Below are positions 1 to 8,939 of a stretch of DNA of 64,000 nucleotides, one piece after another. Source of the stretch: Sulfurisoma sp963709555. GTDB lineage: Bacteria; Pseudomonadota; Gammaproteobacteria; Burkholderiales; Rhodocyclaceae. The DNA lies in contig CAVPWR010000007.1 in assembly GCA_963709555.1 (NCBI GenBank), positions 62,001 to 126,000 of the forward strand, written 5' to 3'. Position numbers and translations under genes: made by a program. Numbering within the stretch: position 1 is the stretch's first letter; each line of letters starts with the position of its first letter. The notes under the pieces are model-generated. The model was not told where the DNA came from. It worked only from the letters and a program-made list of their open reading frames with translations, and searched no databases.

Positions 1-72
1 ATCGAGGGCAAAACCCCCACAACCGGACTGGATAGCTCGACAGCGGGACTGATCGCCGCCTGCAAATCATGA
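1..72 (+). CDS. pgi: Glucose-6-phosphate isomerase, C-terminal end (partial)
   Basis: Only the last 23 codons are inside the window, reading to a TGA at 70-72. The end residues DSSTAGLIAACKS match the conserved C-terminal motif of glucose-6-phosphate isomerase (E. coli has DSSTNGLI near its end). The enzyme interconverts glucose-6-phosphate and fructose-6-phosphate in the cytoplasm. The next gene, glgA, makes glycogen, so a hexose-phosphate enzyme fits the context. The call rests on a short tail and should be confirmed upstream. Confidence 0.65.
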   Translation: MEGKTPTTGLDSSTAGLIAACKS

Positions 73-170
73 CCCGCCCCCTCCCGGCCTCCCCCGCGCG
101 GAGGAGGAAACTTACGGCTCGCTTCGCTCGAATATTGTGGGGTGCTTTCATGTTGTCCTGTGAGCAGTTT

Positions 171-218
171 GCGCCTTCGGCGCGTGACGCCTTTCCTTGG
201 GGCGGCCCGGCGGAAAGG
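171..218 (+). promoter_or_regulatory. Two-hairpin leader of glgA (hairpin family, copy A)
   Basis: A small hairpin (GCGCC 171-175, GGCGC 179-183) is followed by a second one with perfect 7-base arms, CCTTTCC 190-196 and GGAAAGG 212-218, around TTGGGGCGGCCCGGC. The 3' arm is the purine-rich, Shine-Dalgarno-like segment, 11 bases before the glgA ATG at 230. The same loop recurs with other, complementary arms at four further places in the window. A role in translation control is inferred. Confidence 0.5.
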
Positions 219-229
219 CTGCGGTGGCC

Positions 230-1669
230 ATGAAGGTTCTATTCGCAACCTCCGAGATCGCCCCCTGGGTCAAGACCGGTGGACTGGGCGACGTCGCCGG
301 TTCGCTGCCGCCGGCGCTGCGGGCGCTGGGGCTGGACGTGCGCGTGCTGGTGCCGCGCTATCCCGCGCTGGCCGAGGCCTTTCCCGACGCCAGGGAAATC
401 GCCCGGCCGCACTGGCTCGGCGGCCTGCTGCCGCACGCCGTCATTCTCGAAGCCCATGCGCCCGACGGCACGCCGCTGTGGCTGCTCGACTACCCGCCCT
501 ACTTCAACCGCGGCGGCAATCCCTATCTCGGCCCCGAGGGCCACGACTGGCTCGACAACCACCTGCGCTTCGGCCTGCTCTCGCGCGTCGCCGCCTGGCT
601 CGGCTCCACCGACAGCAGCCTGGAATGGCATCCCGACATCGTCCACTGCAACGACTGGCAGGCCGGCTTCGCCCCGGTTTACCTGCGCTATCTGCCCGAA
701 GGCCGGGCGAAGAGCGTGATCACTGTGCACAACCTGGCCTTCCAGGGCCTGTTCGGCCGTTCCGCCCTGGCCGAGCTCGGCCTGCCCGAACACGCGTGGC
801 ACGTCGACGGCGTCGAGTACTACGGCCGCCTGTCCTTTCTCAAGGGCGGCCTGCGCCACGCCGACTGGATCACCACCGTCAGCCCGACATACGCCGAGGA
901 AATCCAGACCGATGTCGAAGGCATGGGCCTGGCCGGCCTGCTGCGCTCGCGCGCCGACACCCTGACCGGCATCATCAACGGCATCGACCTGGCCGTCTGG
1001 AACCCGGCGACCGACCCCCATCTCGCCAGCGACTACGACGCGGCGCACCTCGACCGCAAGGCCGCCAACAAGACCGCGCTGCAGAGTGCGCTCGGCCTCG
1101 AGCCGCGCGCCGACCTGCCGCTGCTCGGCATCGTCAGCCGCCTCACCCACCAGAAGGGCCTCGACCTGATCCCGCCGATCGCCGAGGCGCTGCTGGCGCT
1201 GCCTGTGCAGTTCGCGGTGCTGGGCAGCGGCGAGAAGGACCTCGAGCTGGCCTTCCGCCAGCTCGCCGAGAAGCACCCCGGACGCGTCGCCGTGAACATC
1301 GGCTTCAACGAGCCCCTGGCACATCGCATCGAGGCCGGCGCCGACCTGTTCCTGATGCCTTCGCGCTTCGAGCCCTGCGGCCTCAACCAGATGTACAGCC
1401 TGCGCTACGGCACCCCCCCCGTGGTGCGCGCCACCGGCGGGCTGGCCGACACCGTCAGCGACGCCGATGCCACCAAGGACGGCAACGGCTTCGTCTGTGC
1501 CGAAGCCACGGCCGCCGCGCTGCAGGCGACCATCGAACGCGGCATCGCCGCCTGGCGCGACCCGCCGCGCTGGGCCCGCATCCAGAAGCACGCCATGGCG
1601 CGCGACTTCGGCTGGGATGGCCCGGCACGGCAATACCAGGCCCTGTACGAACGGGTGCTGAGCGCGTGA
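230..1669 (+). CDS. glgA: Glycogen synthase (GT5 family)
   Basis: Transfers glucose from ADP-glucose to the non-reducing end of growing glycogen, in the cytoplasm. The 479-residue product begins MKVLFATSEIAPWVKTGGLGDV; KTGGLGD at residues 15-21 is the ADP-glucose binding signature of bacterial GlgA. The C-terminal Rossmann lobe carries the conserved segment FEPCGLNQMYSLRYG. Length is normal for the family. The ATG at 230 is chosen because homology starts there; an in-frame ATG at 197 would translate the leader hairpin. It follows pgi and overlaps folA by four bases (GTGA), so folA translation is probably coupled to it. The leader hairpin next to the start may regulate it. Confidence 0.96.
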   Translation: MKVLFATSEIAPWVKTGGLGDVAGSLPPALRALGLDVRVLVPRYPALAEAFPDAREIARPHWLGGLLPHAVILEAHAPDGTPLWLLDYPPYFNRGGNPYLGPEGHDWLDNHLRFGLLSRVAAWLGSTDSSLEWHPDIVHCNDWQAGFAPVYLRYLPEGRAKSVITVHNLAFQGLFGRSALAELGLPEHAWHVDGVEYYGRLSFLKGGLRHADWITTVSPTYAEEIQTDVEGMGLAGLLRSRADTLTGIINGIDLAVWNPATDPHLASDYDAAHLDRKAANKTALQSALGLEPRADLPLLGIVSRLTHQKGLDLIPPIAEALLALPVQFAVLGSGEKDLELAFRQLAEKHPGRVAVNIGFNEPLAHRIEAGADLFLMPSRFEPCGLNQMYSLRYGTPPVVRATGGLADTVSDADATKDGNGFVCAEATAAALQATIERGIAAWRDPPRWARIQKHAMARDFGWDGPARQYQALYERVLSA

Positions 1670-2163
1670 CGCGTGGGCTGACGGTCATCGCTGCCGTCGC
1701 GAAAAACGGCGTGATCGGCATAGCCAACGCCCTGCCCTGGCGTCTGCCGGAAGACCTCCAGCACTTCAAGGCGCTCACCACCGGCCATGCCGTCCTCATG
1801 GGCCGCAAGACCTGGGAATCGCTGCCGCCGAAATTCCGCCCGCTGCCGGGACGCCACAACATCGTCGTGACCCGGGACAGGAATTACCGCGCCGATGGCG
1901 CCAGCATCGCCCACTCGCTCGGCGAGGCCGTGGCGGTGGCCGCTGCCGGCGACGTCACCCCCTTCGTCATCGGCGGCGCCGAACTCTATCGCCAGGCCCT
2001 GCCGCTGGCCGGGCGGCTGGAACTGACCGAGATCGATGCCGACTTCGTCGGCGACGCCCATTTCCCCGAATTCGACCGCGCCGCCTGGCACGAGGTCGCG
2101 CGCACGACAGGCCATGCCGCCGCGGGCTTCGACTATGCCTTCGTCAGTTACGAGCGACGCTGA
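1666..2163 (+). CDS. folA: Dihydrofolate reductase
   Basis: Reduces dihydrofolate to tetrahydrofolate with NADPH. The 165-residue product shows the family blocks AAVAKNGVIGIANALPWRLPED (N-terminal NADPH/folate region with the catalytic acidic residue after the W), GRKTWESLP and FVIGGAELY. The start is taken as GTG 1666, which overlaps the glgA stop codon as GTGA; no ATG lies in the right frame before the conserved core. Pairing folA with glgA has no metabolic logic that I can see and probably reflects local gene packing. Confidence 0.95.
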   Translation: MTRGLTVIAAVAKNGVIGIANALPWRLPEDLQHFKALTTGHAVLMGRKTWESLPPKFRPLPGRHNIVVTRDRNYRADGASIAHSLGEAVAVAAAGDVTPFVIGGAELYRQALPLAGRLELTEIDADFVGDAHFPEFDRAAWHEVARTTGHAAAGFDYAFVSYERR

Positions 2164-2274
2164 GGCGCGCCTTGCTCTGCACTACCTTCGGGTCGCTGCC
2201 GCCGCGCCCCAAAAGACGCCGCGAGGCAAGCCCCCTTGCGGGGATTACCCTTGGGGTGCCGACTTTTCCGCGGG

Positions 2275-4515
2275 CTACTGGCGGACGCAGTCCACGTAGT
2301 AACGCACGCTGCCGTTGCTGGCATCCTTCACCAAACCATGGATGTCGGTCTCGAAGCCGGGGAACTTCTCGTTGAACTCGCGCGCGAACTTGAGATAGCG
2401 CACGATGGTCGGATTGAATTGCTCGCCCGGGATCAGCAGCGGAATGCCCGGCGGGTAGGGGGTCAGCAGCACCGCCGTGACGCGGCCCTCGAGTTCGTCG
2501 ATGGCGACGCGGTCGATCTCGCGATGGGCCATCCTGGCGAAGGCCTCGGCCGGGCGCATCGCCGGCACCATGGCGGACAGATACATCTCGGTGGTCAGGC
2601 GCGCGACGTCGTTGGCCTTGTACACCTCGTGGATCTGGGTGCACAGGTCGCGCAGGCCGATGCGCTCGTAGCGCGGATGTTTGGCGACGAATTCCGGCAG
2701 CACCTTCCATAGCGGATGGTTCTTGTCGTAGTCGTCCTTGAACTGCTGCAGCGCGGTGACCAGCGTGTTCCAGCGGCCCTTGGTGATGCCGATGGTGAAC
2801 ATGATGAAAAAGGAATAGAGGCCGCACTTCTCGACGATGACGCCGTGCTCGGCCAGATATTTGGTGACGATGGCGGCGGGGATGCCGAACTCGTCGGAGA
2901 AGTCGCCATCGACGTCGAGGCCCGGGGTGATCACCGTGGCCTTGATCGGGTCGAGCAGGTTGAAGCCCTCGGCCAGGTTGCCGAAGCCGTGCCAGCGGTC
3001 ACCGGCCTTGAGCATCCACGAGTCGCGCTCCTCGATGCCCTCCTCCGAAAGGTCGTCCGGCCCCCACACCTTGAACCACCAGTCGGTGCCCCATTCGACA
3101 TCGACCTTGCGCATGGCGCGGCGGAAGTTGAGCGCCTCGGCGATCGACTCCTCCACCAGGGCGGTGCCGCCCGGTTCCTCCATCATCGCCGCCGCCACGT
3201 CGCACGACGCGATGATGGCGTACTGCGGGCTGGTCGAGGTATGCATCAGGTAGGCCTCGTTGAACACGTCGCGGTCGAGTTTGTTGTTCTCGGCGTCCTG
3301 CACCAGGATCTGCGAGGCCTGGCTCAAACCGGCCAGCAGCTTGTGCGTGGATTGCGTCGAAAAGATCATCGATTCCTTGCAGCGCGGCCGGTCGGCGCCG
3401 ATGGCGTGGTAGTCGCCGTAGAAATCGTGGAAGGCGGCGTGCGGCAGCCAGGCTTCGTCGAAATGCAGGGTGTCGATGCGGCCGTCGAGCATCTGCTTGA
3501 TGTCCTCGACGTTGTAGAGGATGCCGTCGTAGGTGCTCTGGGTGATGGTGAGCACGCGCGGCTTGGCGTTCTTGTCGGTGGCGAAGGGATGGGCGGCGAT
3601 CTTCTTCTGGATGTTCTCCCAGAGGAATTCCTCGCGCGGAATCGGGCCGATGATGCCGTAGTTGTTGCGCGTCGGCATCAGGAAGACCGGGATGGCGCCG
3701 GTCATCATGATGGCGTGGAGGATGGACTTGTGGCAGTTGCGGTCCACCACCACGATGTCGCCGGGAGCGACGGTGGAGTGCCAGACGATCTTGTTCGAGG
3801 TCGAGGTGCCGTTGGTGACGAAGAACAGGTGGTCGCTGTTGAAGATGCGCGCGGCATTGCGCTCGGACGCCGCGACGGGACCGGTGTGGTCGAGCAGCTG
3901 GCCGAGTTCCTCGACGGCATTGCAGACGTCGGCACGCAGCATGTTTTCGCCGAAGAACTGGTGGAACATCTGCCCCACCGGCGACTTGAGGAAGGCGACG
4001 CCGCCCGAGTGGCCGGGGCAGTGCCAGGAGTAGGAGCCGTCGGCCGCGTAGTGCACCAGCGCGCGGAAGAAGGGCGGCGGCAGCGAATCGAGATAGGTCC
4101 TGGCCTCGCGCACGACGTGGCGGGCAATGAACTCCGGCGTGTCCTCGAACATGTGGATGAAGCCGTGCAGCTCGCGCAGGATGTCGTTGGGAATATGGCG
4201 GCTGGTGCGCGTCTCGCCGTGCAGGAAGATCGGGATCTCGGCGTTCTTGTAGCGGATCTCCTCGACGAAGGCCCGCAGTTCGGCGATGGTTTCCTCTTCC
4301 TCGTTGGCCAGTTCCTCATCGTCCACCGAGAGGATGAAGGCCGAGGCGCGGCTCTGCTGCTGGGCGAAGGAGGAGAGGTCGCCGTAGCTGGTGACGCCGA
4401 GCACATCCATGCTTTCCTTCTCGATGGCCGCCGCCAGGGCACGGATGCCGAGGCCGGAGGCGTTCTCGGAACGGAAGTCCTCGTCGATGATGATGACCGG
4501 AAAGTGGAAACGCAT
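2275..4515 (-). CDS. Orn/Lys/Arg decarboxylase, group III PLP-dependent
   Basis: A 746-residue cytoplasmic pyridoxal-phosphate enzyme of the bacterial ornithine/lysine/arginine decarboxylase family. It has the N-terminal flavodoxin-like wing domain (starting MRFHFPVIIIDEDFRSE), the large PLP domain with the lysine motif STHKLLAG, and the C-terminal domain. Length is between LdcC (713) and AdiA (756). Which amino acid it uses cannot be read from the sequence. The start at 4515 is supported by GGAGG at 4527-4523, seven bases upstream; a second ATG at 4521 is too close to it. That GGAGG lies in the 3' arm of repeat hairpin copy B. The gene converges with folA. Confidence 0.9.
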   Translation of the reverse strand: MRFHFPVIIIDEDFRSENASGLGIRALAAAIEKESMDVLGVTSYGDLSSFAQQQSRASAFILSVDDEELANEEEETIAELRAFVEEIRYKNAEIPIFLHGETRTSRHIPNDILRELHGFIHMFEDTPEFIARHVVREARTYLDSLPPPFFRALVHYAADGSYSWHCPGHSGGVAFLKSPVGQMFHQFFGENMLRADVCNAVEELGQLLDHTGPVAASERNAARIFNSDHLFFVTNGTSTSNKIVWHSTVAPGDIVVVDRNCHKSILHAIMMTGAIPVFLMPTRNNYGIIGPIPREEFLWENIQKKIAAHPFATDKNAKPRVLTITQSTYDGILYNVEDIKQMLDGRIDTLHFDEAWLPHAAFHDFYGDYHAIGADRPRCKESMIFSTQSTHKLLAGLSQASQILVQDAENNKLDRDVFNEAYLMHTSTSPQYAIIASCDVAAAMMEEPGGTALVEESIAEALNFRRAMRKVDVEWGTDWWFKVWGPDDLSEEGIEERDSWMLKAGDRWHGFGNLAEGFNLLDPIKATVITPGLDVDGDFSDEFGIPAAIVTKYLAEHGVIVEKCGLYSFFIMFTIGITKGRWNTLVTALQQFKDDYDKNHPLWKVLPEFVAKHPRYERIGLRDLCTQIHEVYKANDVARLTTEMYLSAMVPAMRPAEAFARMAHREIDRVAIDELEGRVTAVLLTPYPPGIPLLIPGEQFNPTIVRYLKFAREFNEKFPGFETDIHGLVKDASNGSVRYYVDCVRQ

Positions 4516-4521
4516 GGTCAT

Positions 4522-4608
4522 GCCTCCGCAGGGCCGCCCCAAGGGGGCTCATTGATCAACTGAGGCCCCCCGGTGGGGGGCAGCGAACAAATGTGAGCGT
4601 GGGGGGCC
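4522..4608 (-). promoter_or_regulatory. Two-hairpin leader of the decarboxylase gene (copy B)
   Basis: Read on the minus strand: a GC-rich hairpin (GCCCCCC, ACC, GGGGGGC; 4581-4565), then a second hairpin with arms GCCCCC (4548-4543) and GGAGGC (4527-4522), one mismatch, around the conserved loop TTGGGGCGGCCCTGC. GGAGG is the ribosome-binding site of the downstream gene. The 5'-most bases GGCCCCCC (4608-4601) could also pair with the GGGGGGCC of the first hairpin, so alternative folds are possible. Confidence 0.55.
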
Positions 4609-4621
4609 ATAAAGTGTGCCT

Positions 4622-4659
4622 CAAAAGCAAAGACCCGCCCCGGGAATCGGAAGCGGGCC
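4622..4659 (-). terminator. Rho-independent terminator after dcd
   Basis: On the minus strand a hairpin with CCCGC/GCGGG arms (4657-4653 and 4638-4634) is followed by the T-rich run TCTTTGCTTTT. It lies about 30 bases beyond the dcd stop codon, as expected for an intrinsic terminator of that gene. Confidence 0.65.
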
Positions 4660-4690
4660 ATCATTGTAGGTAAAAGGGAAGCGCTAGGCG

Positions 4691-5257
4691 TTACATCTTG
4701 GGCAGCGTGACGCCCACCTGCCCCTGATACTTGCCGCCGCGATCCTTGTAGGACATCTCGCAGACCTCGTCGGACTCGAAGAACAGCACCTGGGCGCAGC
4801 CCTCGTTGGCGTAGATCTTGGCCGGCAGCGGCGTGGTGTTGGAAAACTCCAGCGTCACGTAACCCTCCCATTCGGGCTCGAAGGGCGTGACGTTCACGAT
4901 GATGCCGCAGCGGGCGTAGGTGCTCTTGCCCAGGCAGATGGTCAGCACGTTGCGCGGGATGCGGAAATACTCGACGGTTCGCGCCAGGGCGAAGGAGTTG
5001 GGCGGGATGACGCAGAAATCCGCTTCCACCTCGACGAAGGAATTGGGATCGAAATTCTTGGGATCGACGATGGTGCTGTTGATGTTGGTGAACAGCTTGA
5101 ATTCGCGCGAGCAGCGGATGTCATAACCGTAACTCGACGTGCCGTAAGAGACGATGCGGCGGCCGTCGATCTCGCGCACCTGGCCCGGCTCGAACGGCTC
5201 GATCATCTTGTGCTGCTCCGCCATGCGGCGGATCCACTTGTCGGACTTGATGGACAT
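4691..5257 (-). CDS. dcd: dCTP deaminase
   Basis: Deaminates dCTP to dUTP, the main bacterial source of dUMP for thymidylate. The 188-residue product is typical in length and is alignable throughout: MSIKSDKWIRRMAE at the N-terminus, SSYGYDIR near residue 42, and GKSTYARCGIIVNVTPFEPEWEG, which holds the conserved nucleotide-binding Ser/Arg and catalytic Glu region. It lies downstream of mrp on the same strand, separated by a hairpin terminator, and has its own terminator downstream. Confidence 0.96.
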   Translation of the reverse strand: MSIKSDKWIRRMAEQHKMIEPFEPGQVREIDGRRIVSYGTSSYGYDIRCSREFKLFTNINSTIVDPKNFDPNSFVEVEADFCVIPPNSFALARTVEYFRIPRNVLTICLGKSTYARCGIIVNVTPFEPEWEGYVTLEFSNTTPLPAKIYANEGCAQVLFFESDEVCEMSYKDRGGKYQGQVGVTLPKM

Positions 5258-5274
5258 CGCTGATTCCCCTGGCT

Positions 5275-5304
5275 ACAAAAGACAACGCCCCCTTGCGGGG
5301 GCGT
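5275..5304 (-). terminator. Rho-independent terminator after mrp
   Basis: Perfect 8-base arms ACGCCCCC (5285-5292) and GGGGGCGT (5297-5304) with a four-base loop. On the minus strand the hairpin is followed by TTGTCTTTTG. It sits about 30 bases after the mrp stop codon. Confidence 0.75.
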
Positions 5305-5331
5305 GAATTACACCATAAATCCCAAGGAGCG

Positions 5332-6420
5332 TCAGGTGTTCTGCACGACGATGCTGGGGAAGCGGGAGCTGTGGTCCTTGGCCTGCTCGGCGATCTTGGC
5401 CGCCACCTTGCGGGCGATGCCCTTGTAGATCTCGGCGACGCGGCCGTCGGGGTCGGCCACCACGGTGGGCGTGCCGCCGTCGACCTGCTCGCGGATCTTG
5501 ATGTCGAGCGGCAGGTCGCCGAGCACCTCGATGCTGTAGTCCTTGCCCATGCGATCGGCGCCGCCGCTGCCGAAGATGTGCTCTTCCGCGCCGCACTTGG
5601 AGCAGATGTGGATGCTCATGTTCTCGACGATGCCGAGGATGGGGATGCCGACCTTCTCGAACATCTTGAGGCCCTTGCGGGCGTCGAGCAGCGCGATGTC
5701 CTGCGGCGTGGTGACGATCACCGCGCCGGTCACCGGCACTTGCTGCGCCAGGGTCAGCTGGATGTCGCCGGTACCCGGCGGCATGTCGATGACCAGGTAG
5801 TCGAGGTCCTTCCAGTTGGTTTCGCCGAGGAGCTGGGTCAGCGCCTGGGTGACCATCGGGCCGCGCCAGACCATGGGCTGCTCGACATCGACGAGGAAGC
5901 CGATCGACATCGCCTGCAGGCCGTGGGCACGCAGCGGCGTGAGCTTGTTGCCGTCCTCCGACTCGGGCTGCTGACCGCTGATGCCCAGCATCTGCGGCTG
6001 CGAGGGGCCGTAGATGTCGGCGTCGAGGATGCCGACGCTGGCGCCCTCGGCCGAGAGTGCCAGCGCGAGGTTGACCGCCGTGGTGGACTTGCCGACGCCG
6101 CCCTTGCCCGAGGCGACGGCGATGATGTTCTTGACCCCGCCGACGAGCTTGACGCCCTTCTGCACGGAGTGGGTGACGATCTTCTGGGTCACGTTGACCG
6201 TGGCGTTGGCCGCCCCGGCGGCCTTGAGCGCGTCCGCCACCGCCTGCCTGATCGCACCGTGCTGGCTCTTGGCCGGATAGCCGAGTTCGATGTCGAGCGA
6301 GACATTGGCGCCGTCGATCTTCAGATTCTTGACGGCCTTGTTGCTGACGTAGTCCTTGCCGGTGTGGGGATCCTTCACGCCGGCGAGGGCGGATTGGACT
6401 TGCGCTTCGGTGAGGCTCAT
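5332..6420 (-). CDS. apbC: Mrp/ApbC iron-sulfur cluster carrier ATPase
   Basis: P-loop ATPase thought to bind and transfer Fe-S clusters to target apoproteins. The 362-residue protein has an N-terminal MIP18-like (DUF59) domain in about the first 85 residues and then the MinD/Mrp ATPase domain with the deviant Walker A motif SGKGGVGKST at 104-113. The conserved cluster-binding CxxC appears as ICSKCG. It is divergent from metG across a 109-base spacer; a TATACT hexamer read on the minus strand in that spacer may be its -10 element. Confidence 0.93.
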   Translation of the reverse strand: MSLTEAQVQSALAGVKDPHTGKDYVSNKAVKNLKIDGANVSLDIELGYPAKSQHGAIRQAVADALKAAGAANATVNVTQKIVTHSVQKGVKLVGGVKNIIAVASGKGGVGKSTTAVNLALALSAEGASVGILDADIYGPSQPQMLGISGQQPESEDGNKLTPLRAHGLQAMSIGFLVDVEQPMVWRGPMVTQALTQLLGETNWKDLDYLVIDMPPGTGDIQLTLAQQVPVTGAVIVTTPQDIALLDARKGLKMFEKVGIPILGIVENMSIHICSKCGAEEHIFGSGGADRMGKDYSIEVLGDLPLDIKIREQVDGGTPTVVADPDGRVAEIYKGIARKVAAKIAEQAKDHSSRFPSIVVQNT

Positions 6421-6529
6421 TTGGTGACTCCGAATAGTTGAGTATTTTTGTAAAGTATAACCCAGTCCAGTGTTTATGGGGGTGCTTTGCTAGAATTTCA
6501 AGTTCTCCCGCCGCCAGACACCCCCCGCC

Positions 6530-8658
6530 ATGACCGCGCGCAAGATCCTCGTCACCTCCGCCCTGCCCTACGCCAATGGCGCCATCCACCTCGGCCACCT
6601 GGTCGAATACATCCAGACCGACATCTGGACGCGCTTCCAGAAAATGCGCGGCCACGACTGCTGGTACGTCTGCGCCGACGACACCCACGGCACGCCCATC
6701 ATGCTGCGCGCCGAGAAGGAAGGCATCACGCCGGAGGCGCTGATCCGCCGCGTCCATGGCGAGCACACCCGCGATTTCGCCGGCTTCCACGTCGCCTTCG
6801 ACAACTATTACTCGACGCATTCCGACGAGACGCGCCACTACGCCAACGACATCTACGCCAAGCTCAAGGCCGCCGGCCTGATCGAGGTGCGCGCCATCGA
6901 GCAGTTCTACGACCCGGTCAAGCAGATGTTCCTGCCCGACCGCTACATCAAGGGCGAGTGCCCGAAGTGCGGGGCGAAGGACCAGTACGGCGATGCCTGC
7001 GAGGCCTGCGGCGCCGCCTACGCCCCGACCGACCTGAAGAACCCGCTGTCGGCGGTGTCGGGCGCCAAGCCGGAGCTCAAGTCCTCCGACCACTATTTCT
7101 TCAAGCTGTCCGACCCGCGCTGCCAGGACTTCCTGCGCCGTGCCACGCGCGAGGTGTGCAAGGCGCAGCCCGAGGCGGTCAACAAACTGCAGGAATGGCT
7201 GGGCGAACCCGGCGACAACAAGCTCACCGACTGGGACATCTCGCGCGACGCGCCCTACTTCGGCTTCGAGATTCCCGACGCGCCGGGCAAATACTTCTAC
7301 GTCTGGCTCGACGCGCCGATCGGCTACATGGGCTCGTTCCAGAATTTCTGCAAGCGCCAGAACCTGAACTTCGACGACTACTGGGCGAAGGACTCGAAGG
7401 CCGAGCTCTATCACTTCGTCGGCAAGGACATCCTCTACTTCCACGCCCTGTTCTGGCCGGCCGAACTGGAGCATGCCGGCTACCGCGTGCCCACCAGCGT
7501 CTTCGCCCACGGCTTCCTCACCGTCGACGGCGCCAAGATGTCGAAGTCGCGCGGCACCTTCATCACCGCCGAGAGCTACCTCAAGGAGGGGCTGAACCCC
7601 GAGTGGCTGCGCTACTACTTCGCCGCCAAGCTCAACGGCAGCATGGAGGACATCGACCTCAACCTCGAGGACTTCGTCAGCCGCGTCAATTCCGACCTCG
7701 TCGGCAAGTACATCAACATCGCCAGCCGCGCCGCCGGCTTCATCGCCAAGCGCTTCGGCGGCAAGCTGCTGCACTCGCACTACATCGACCAGTTCCGTGC
7801 CGACATGCCGGGCCTGATCGAGGCGGCCGACGAAATCGCCGCGCATTACGAGGCGCGCGACTTCGCCCGCGCCATCCGCCAGGTGATGGCGCTGGCCGAC
7901 CAGGTCAACCAGTACGTTCGACAAGAACCAGCCCTGGGTGCTGGCCAAGAGCGGCGAACACGAGGAACTGCTGCATTACGTGTGCACGGTGCTGATCAAC
8001 GCCTTCCGCCTGCTCACGCTGTATCTCAAGCCCATCCTGCCCAAGCTGGCGCAGCGCGCCGAGGAATTCCTCAACGTTGCCCCGCTGCATTGGGGCGACG
8101 CCGGCCACCTGCTGCCGCCGGCGCCACCCGATCAACCCCTACGAGCACCTGATGACGCGCATCGAAGCCAGGCAGATCGAGGCGCTGCTCGCGGCCAACC
8201 GCGAGTCGCTGGCGCCCGCCGCCGCCGCTCCCGGCACGCTGCCCGAGCCGCATTCGCAGCAGCGCCACGCCGAGCACCAGCAGCACGCGGCGCAGCAGGA
8301 GACTGCAGCCAGCCCGTGGGAACCCTACGTTTCCATCGACGATTTTTCCAAGATCGACCTGCGCATCGCGCGCATCGCCGAGGCCTCCCACGTCGAGGGC
8401 GCCGACAAGCTCATCAAGCTCACCCTCGACCTCGGCAGCGAAACACGCCAGGTCTTCGCCGGCATCAAGTCGGCCTACGACCCGGCCACGCTGGTCGGCC
8501 GGCTCACGGTGATGGTCGCCAACCTGGCGCCGCGCAAGATGAAGTTCGGCATGTCCGAGGGCATGGTGCTGGCCGCCTCCGACCCCGAGGGCAAGACGGC
8601 CGGGCTGTACCTGCTCTCGCCCGATTCCGGCGCCCAGCCGGGAATGCGCGTGAAGTGA
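6530..8658 (+). CDS. metG: Methionyl-tRNA synthetase (two frameshifts)
   Basis: Charges tRNA-Met. Domains in order: class I catalytic core with IHLGHL (HIGH-like) near the start, the zinc knuckle CPKCGAKDQYGDACEACG, KMSKSRGTF, the helical anticodon-binding domain, and a C-terminal EMAP-like tRNA-binding domain starting FSKIDLRIARI. The frame shifts by +1 near 7917 (after NQY, before VDKNQPW) and again near 8123 (before PINPYEHLM). Both look like single extra bases, since removing one base each restores the conserved sequence over about 709 residues. MetG is essential, so these are probably sequence errors. The stop overlaps acyP by four bases (GTGA). Confidence 0.93.
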
Positions 8659-8939
8659 CGGAAGTTCGTCACCTGATCATCAGCGGCCGGGTGCAGGGCA
8701 TCGGCTACCGCTACTCGATGGCCGCTCAGGCGCGCGCGCTCGGCGTCGGGGGCTGGGTGCGCAATCGCCGCGACGGCAGCGTCGAGGCGATGGTGGCGGG
8801 AACGGCCGAGCAGGTCGCGGCGATGATCGCCTGGAGCCGACAGGGGCCGGCCGGCGCCCGGGTCGACCATGTCGCGATCGAACTCGGCGACGGCCCTCTC
8901 GATGGCCGCGACGAATTCGAGCAACTGCCTACTGCGTAG
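8655..8939 (+). CDS. acyP: Acylphosphatase
   Basis: Small 94-residue enzyme that hydrolyses acyl phosphates. It has the family signature SGRVQGIGYRYSM, with the catalytic Arg after VQGIGY, and GGWVRNRRDGSVEAMVAG, with the catalytic Asn. The GTG start at 8655 overlaps the metG stop, suggesting coupled translation. The 3' end overlaps the convergent histidine kinase gene by 11 bases. Confidence 0.93.
   Translation: MTEVRHLIISGRVQGIGYRYSMAAQARALGVGGWVRNRRDGSVEAMVAGTAEQVAAMIAWSRQGPAGARVDHVAIELGDGPLDGRDEFEQLPTA

Noticed and set aside
2251..2268. Possible tenth copy of the 20-base motif (GGGGTGCCGACTTTTC)
   Set aside because: Only about 11 contiguous bases agree and the CGCCAGC core is missing.
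2164..2274. Degenerate sixth copy of the hairpin element between folA and the decarboxylase gene
   Set aside because: CTTGGGGTG and GCGCCCC resemble parts of the loop, but complementary arms and a start codon are lacking.
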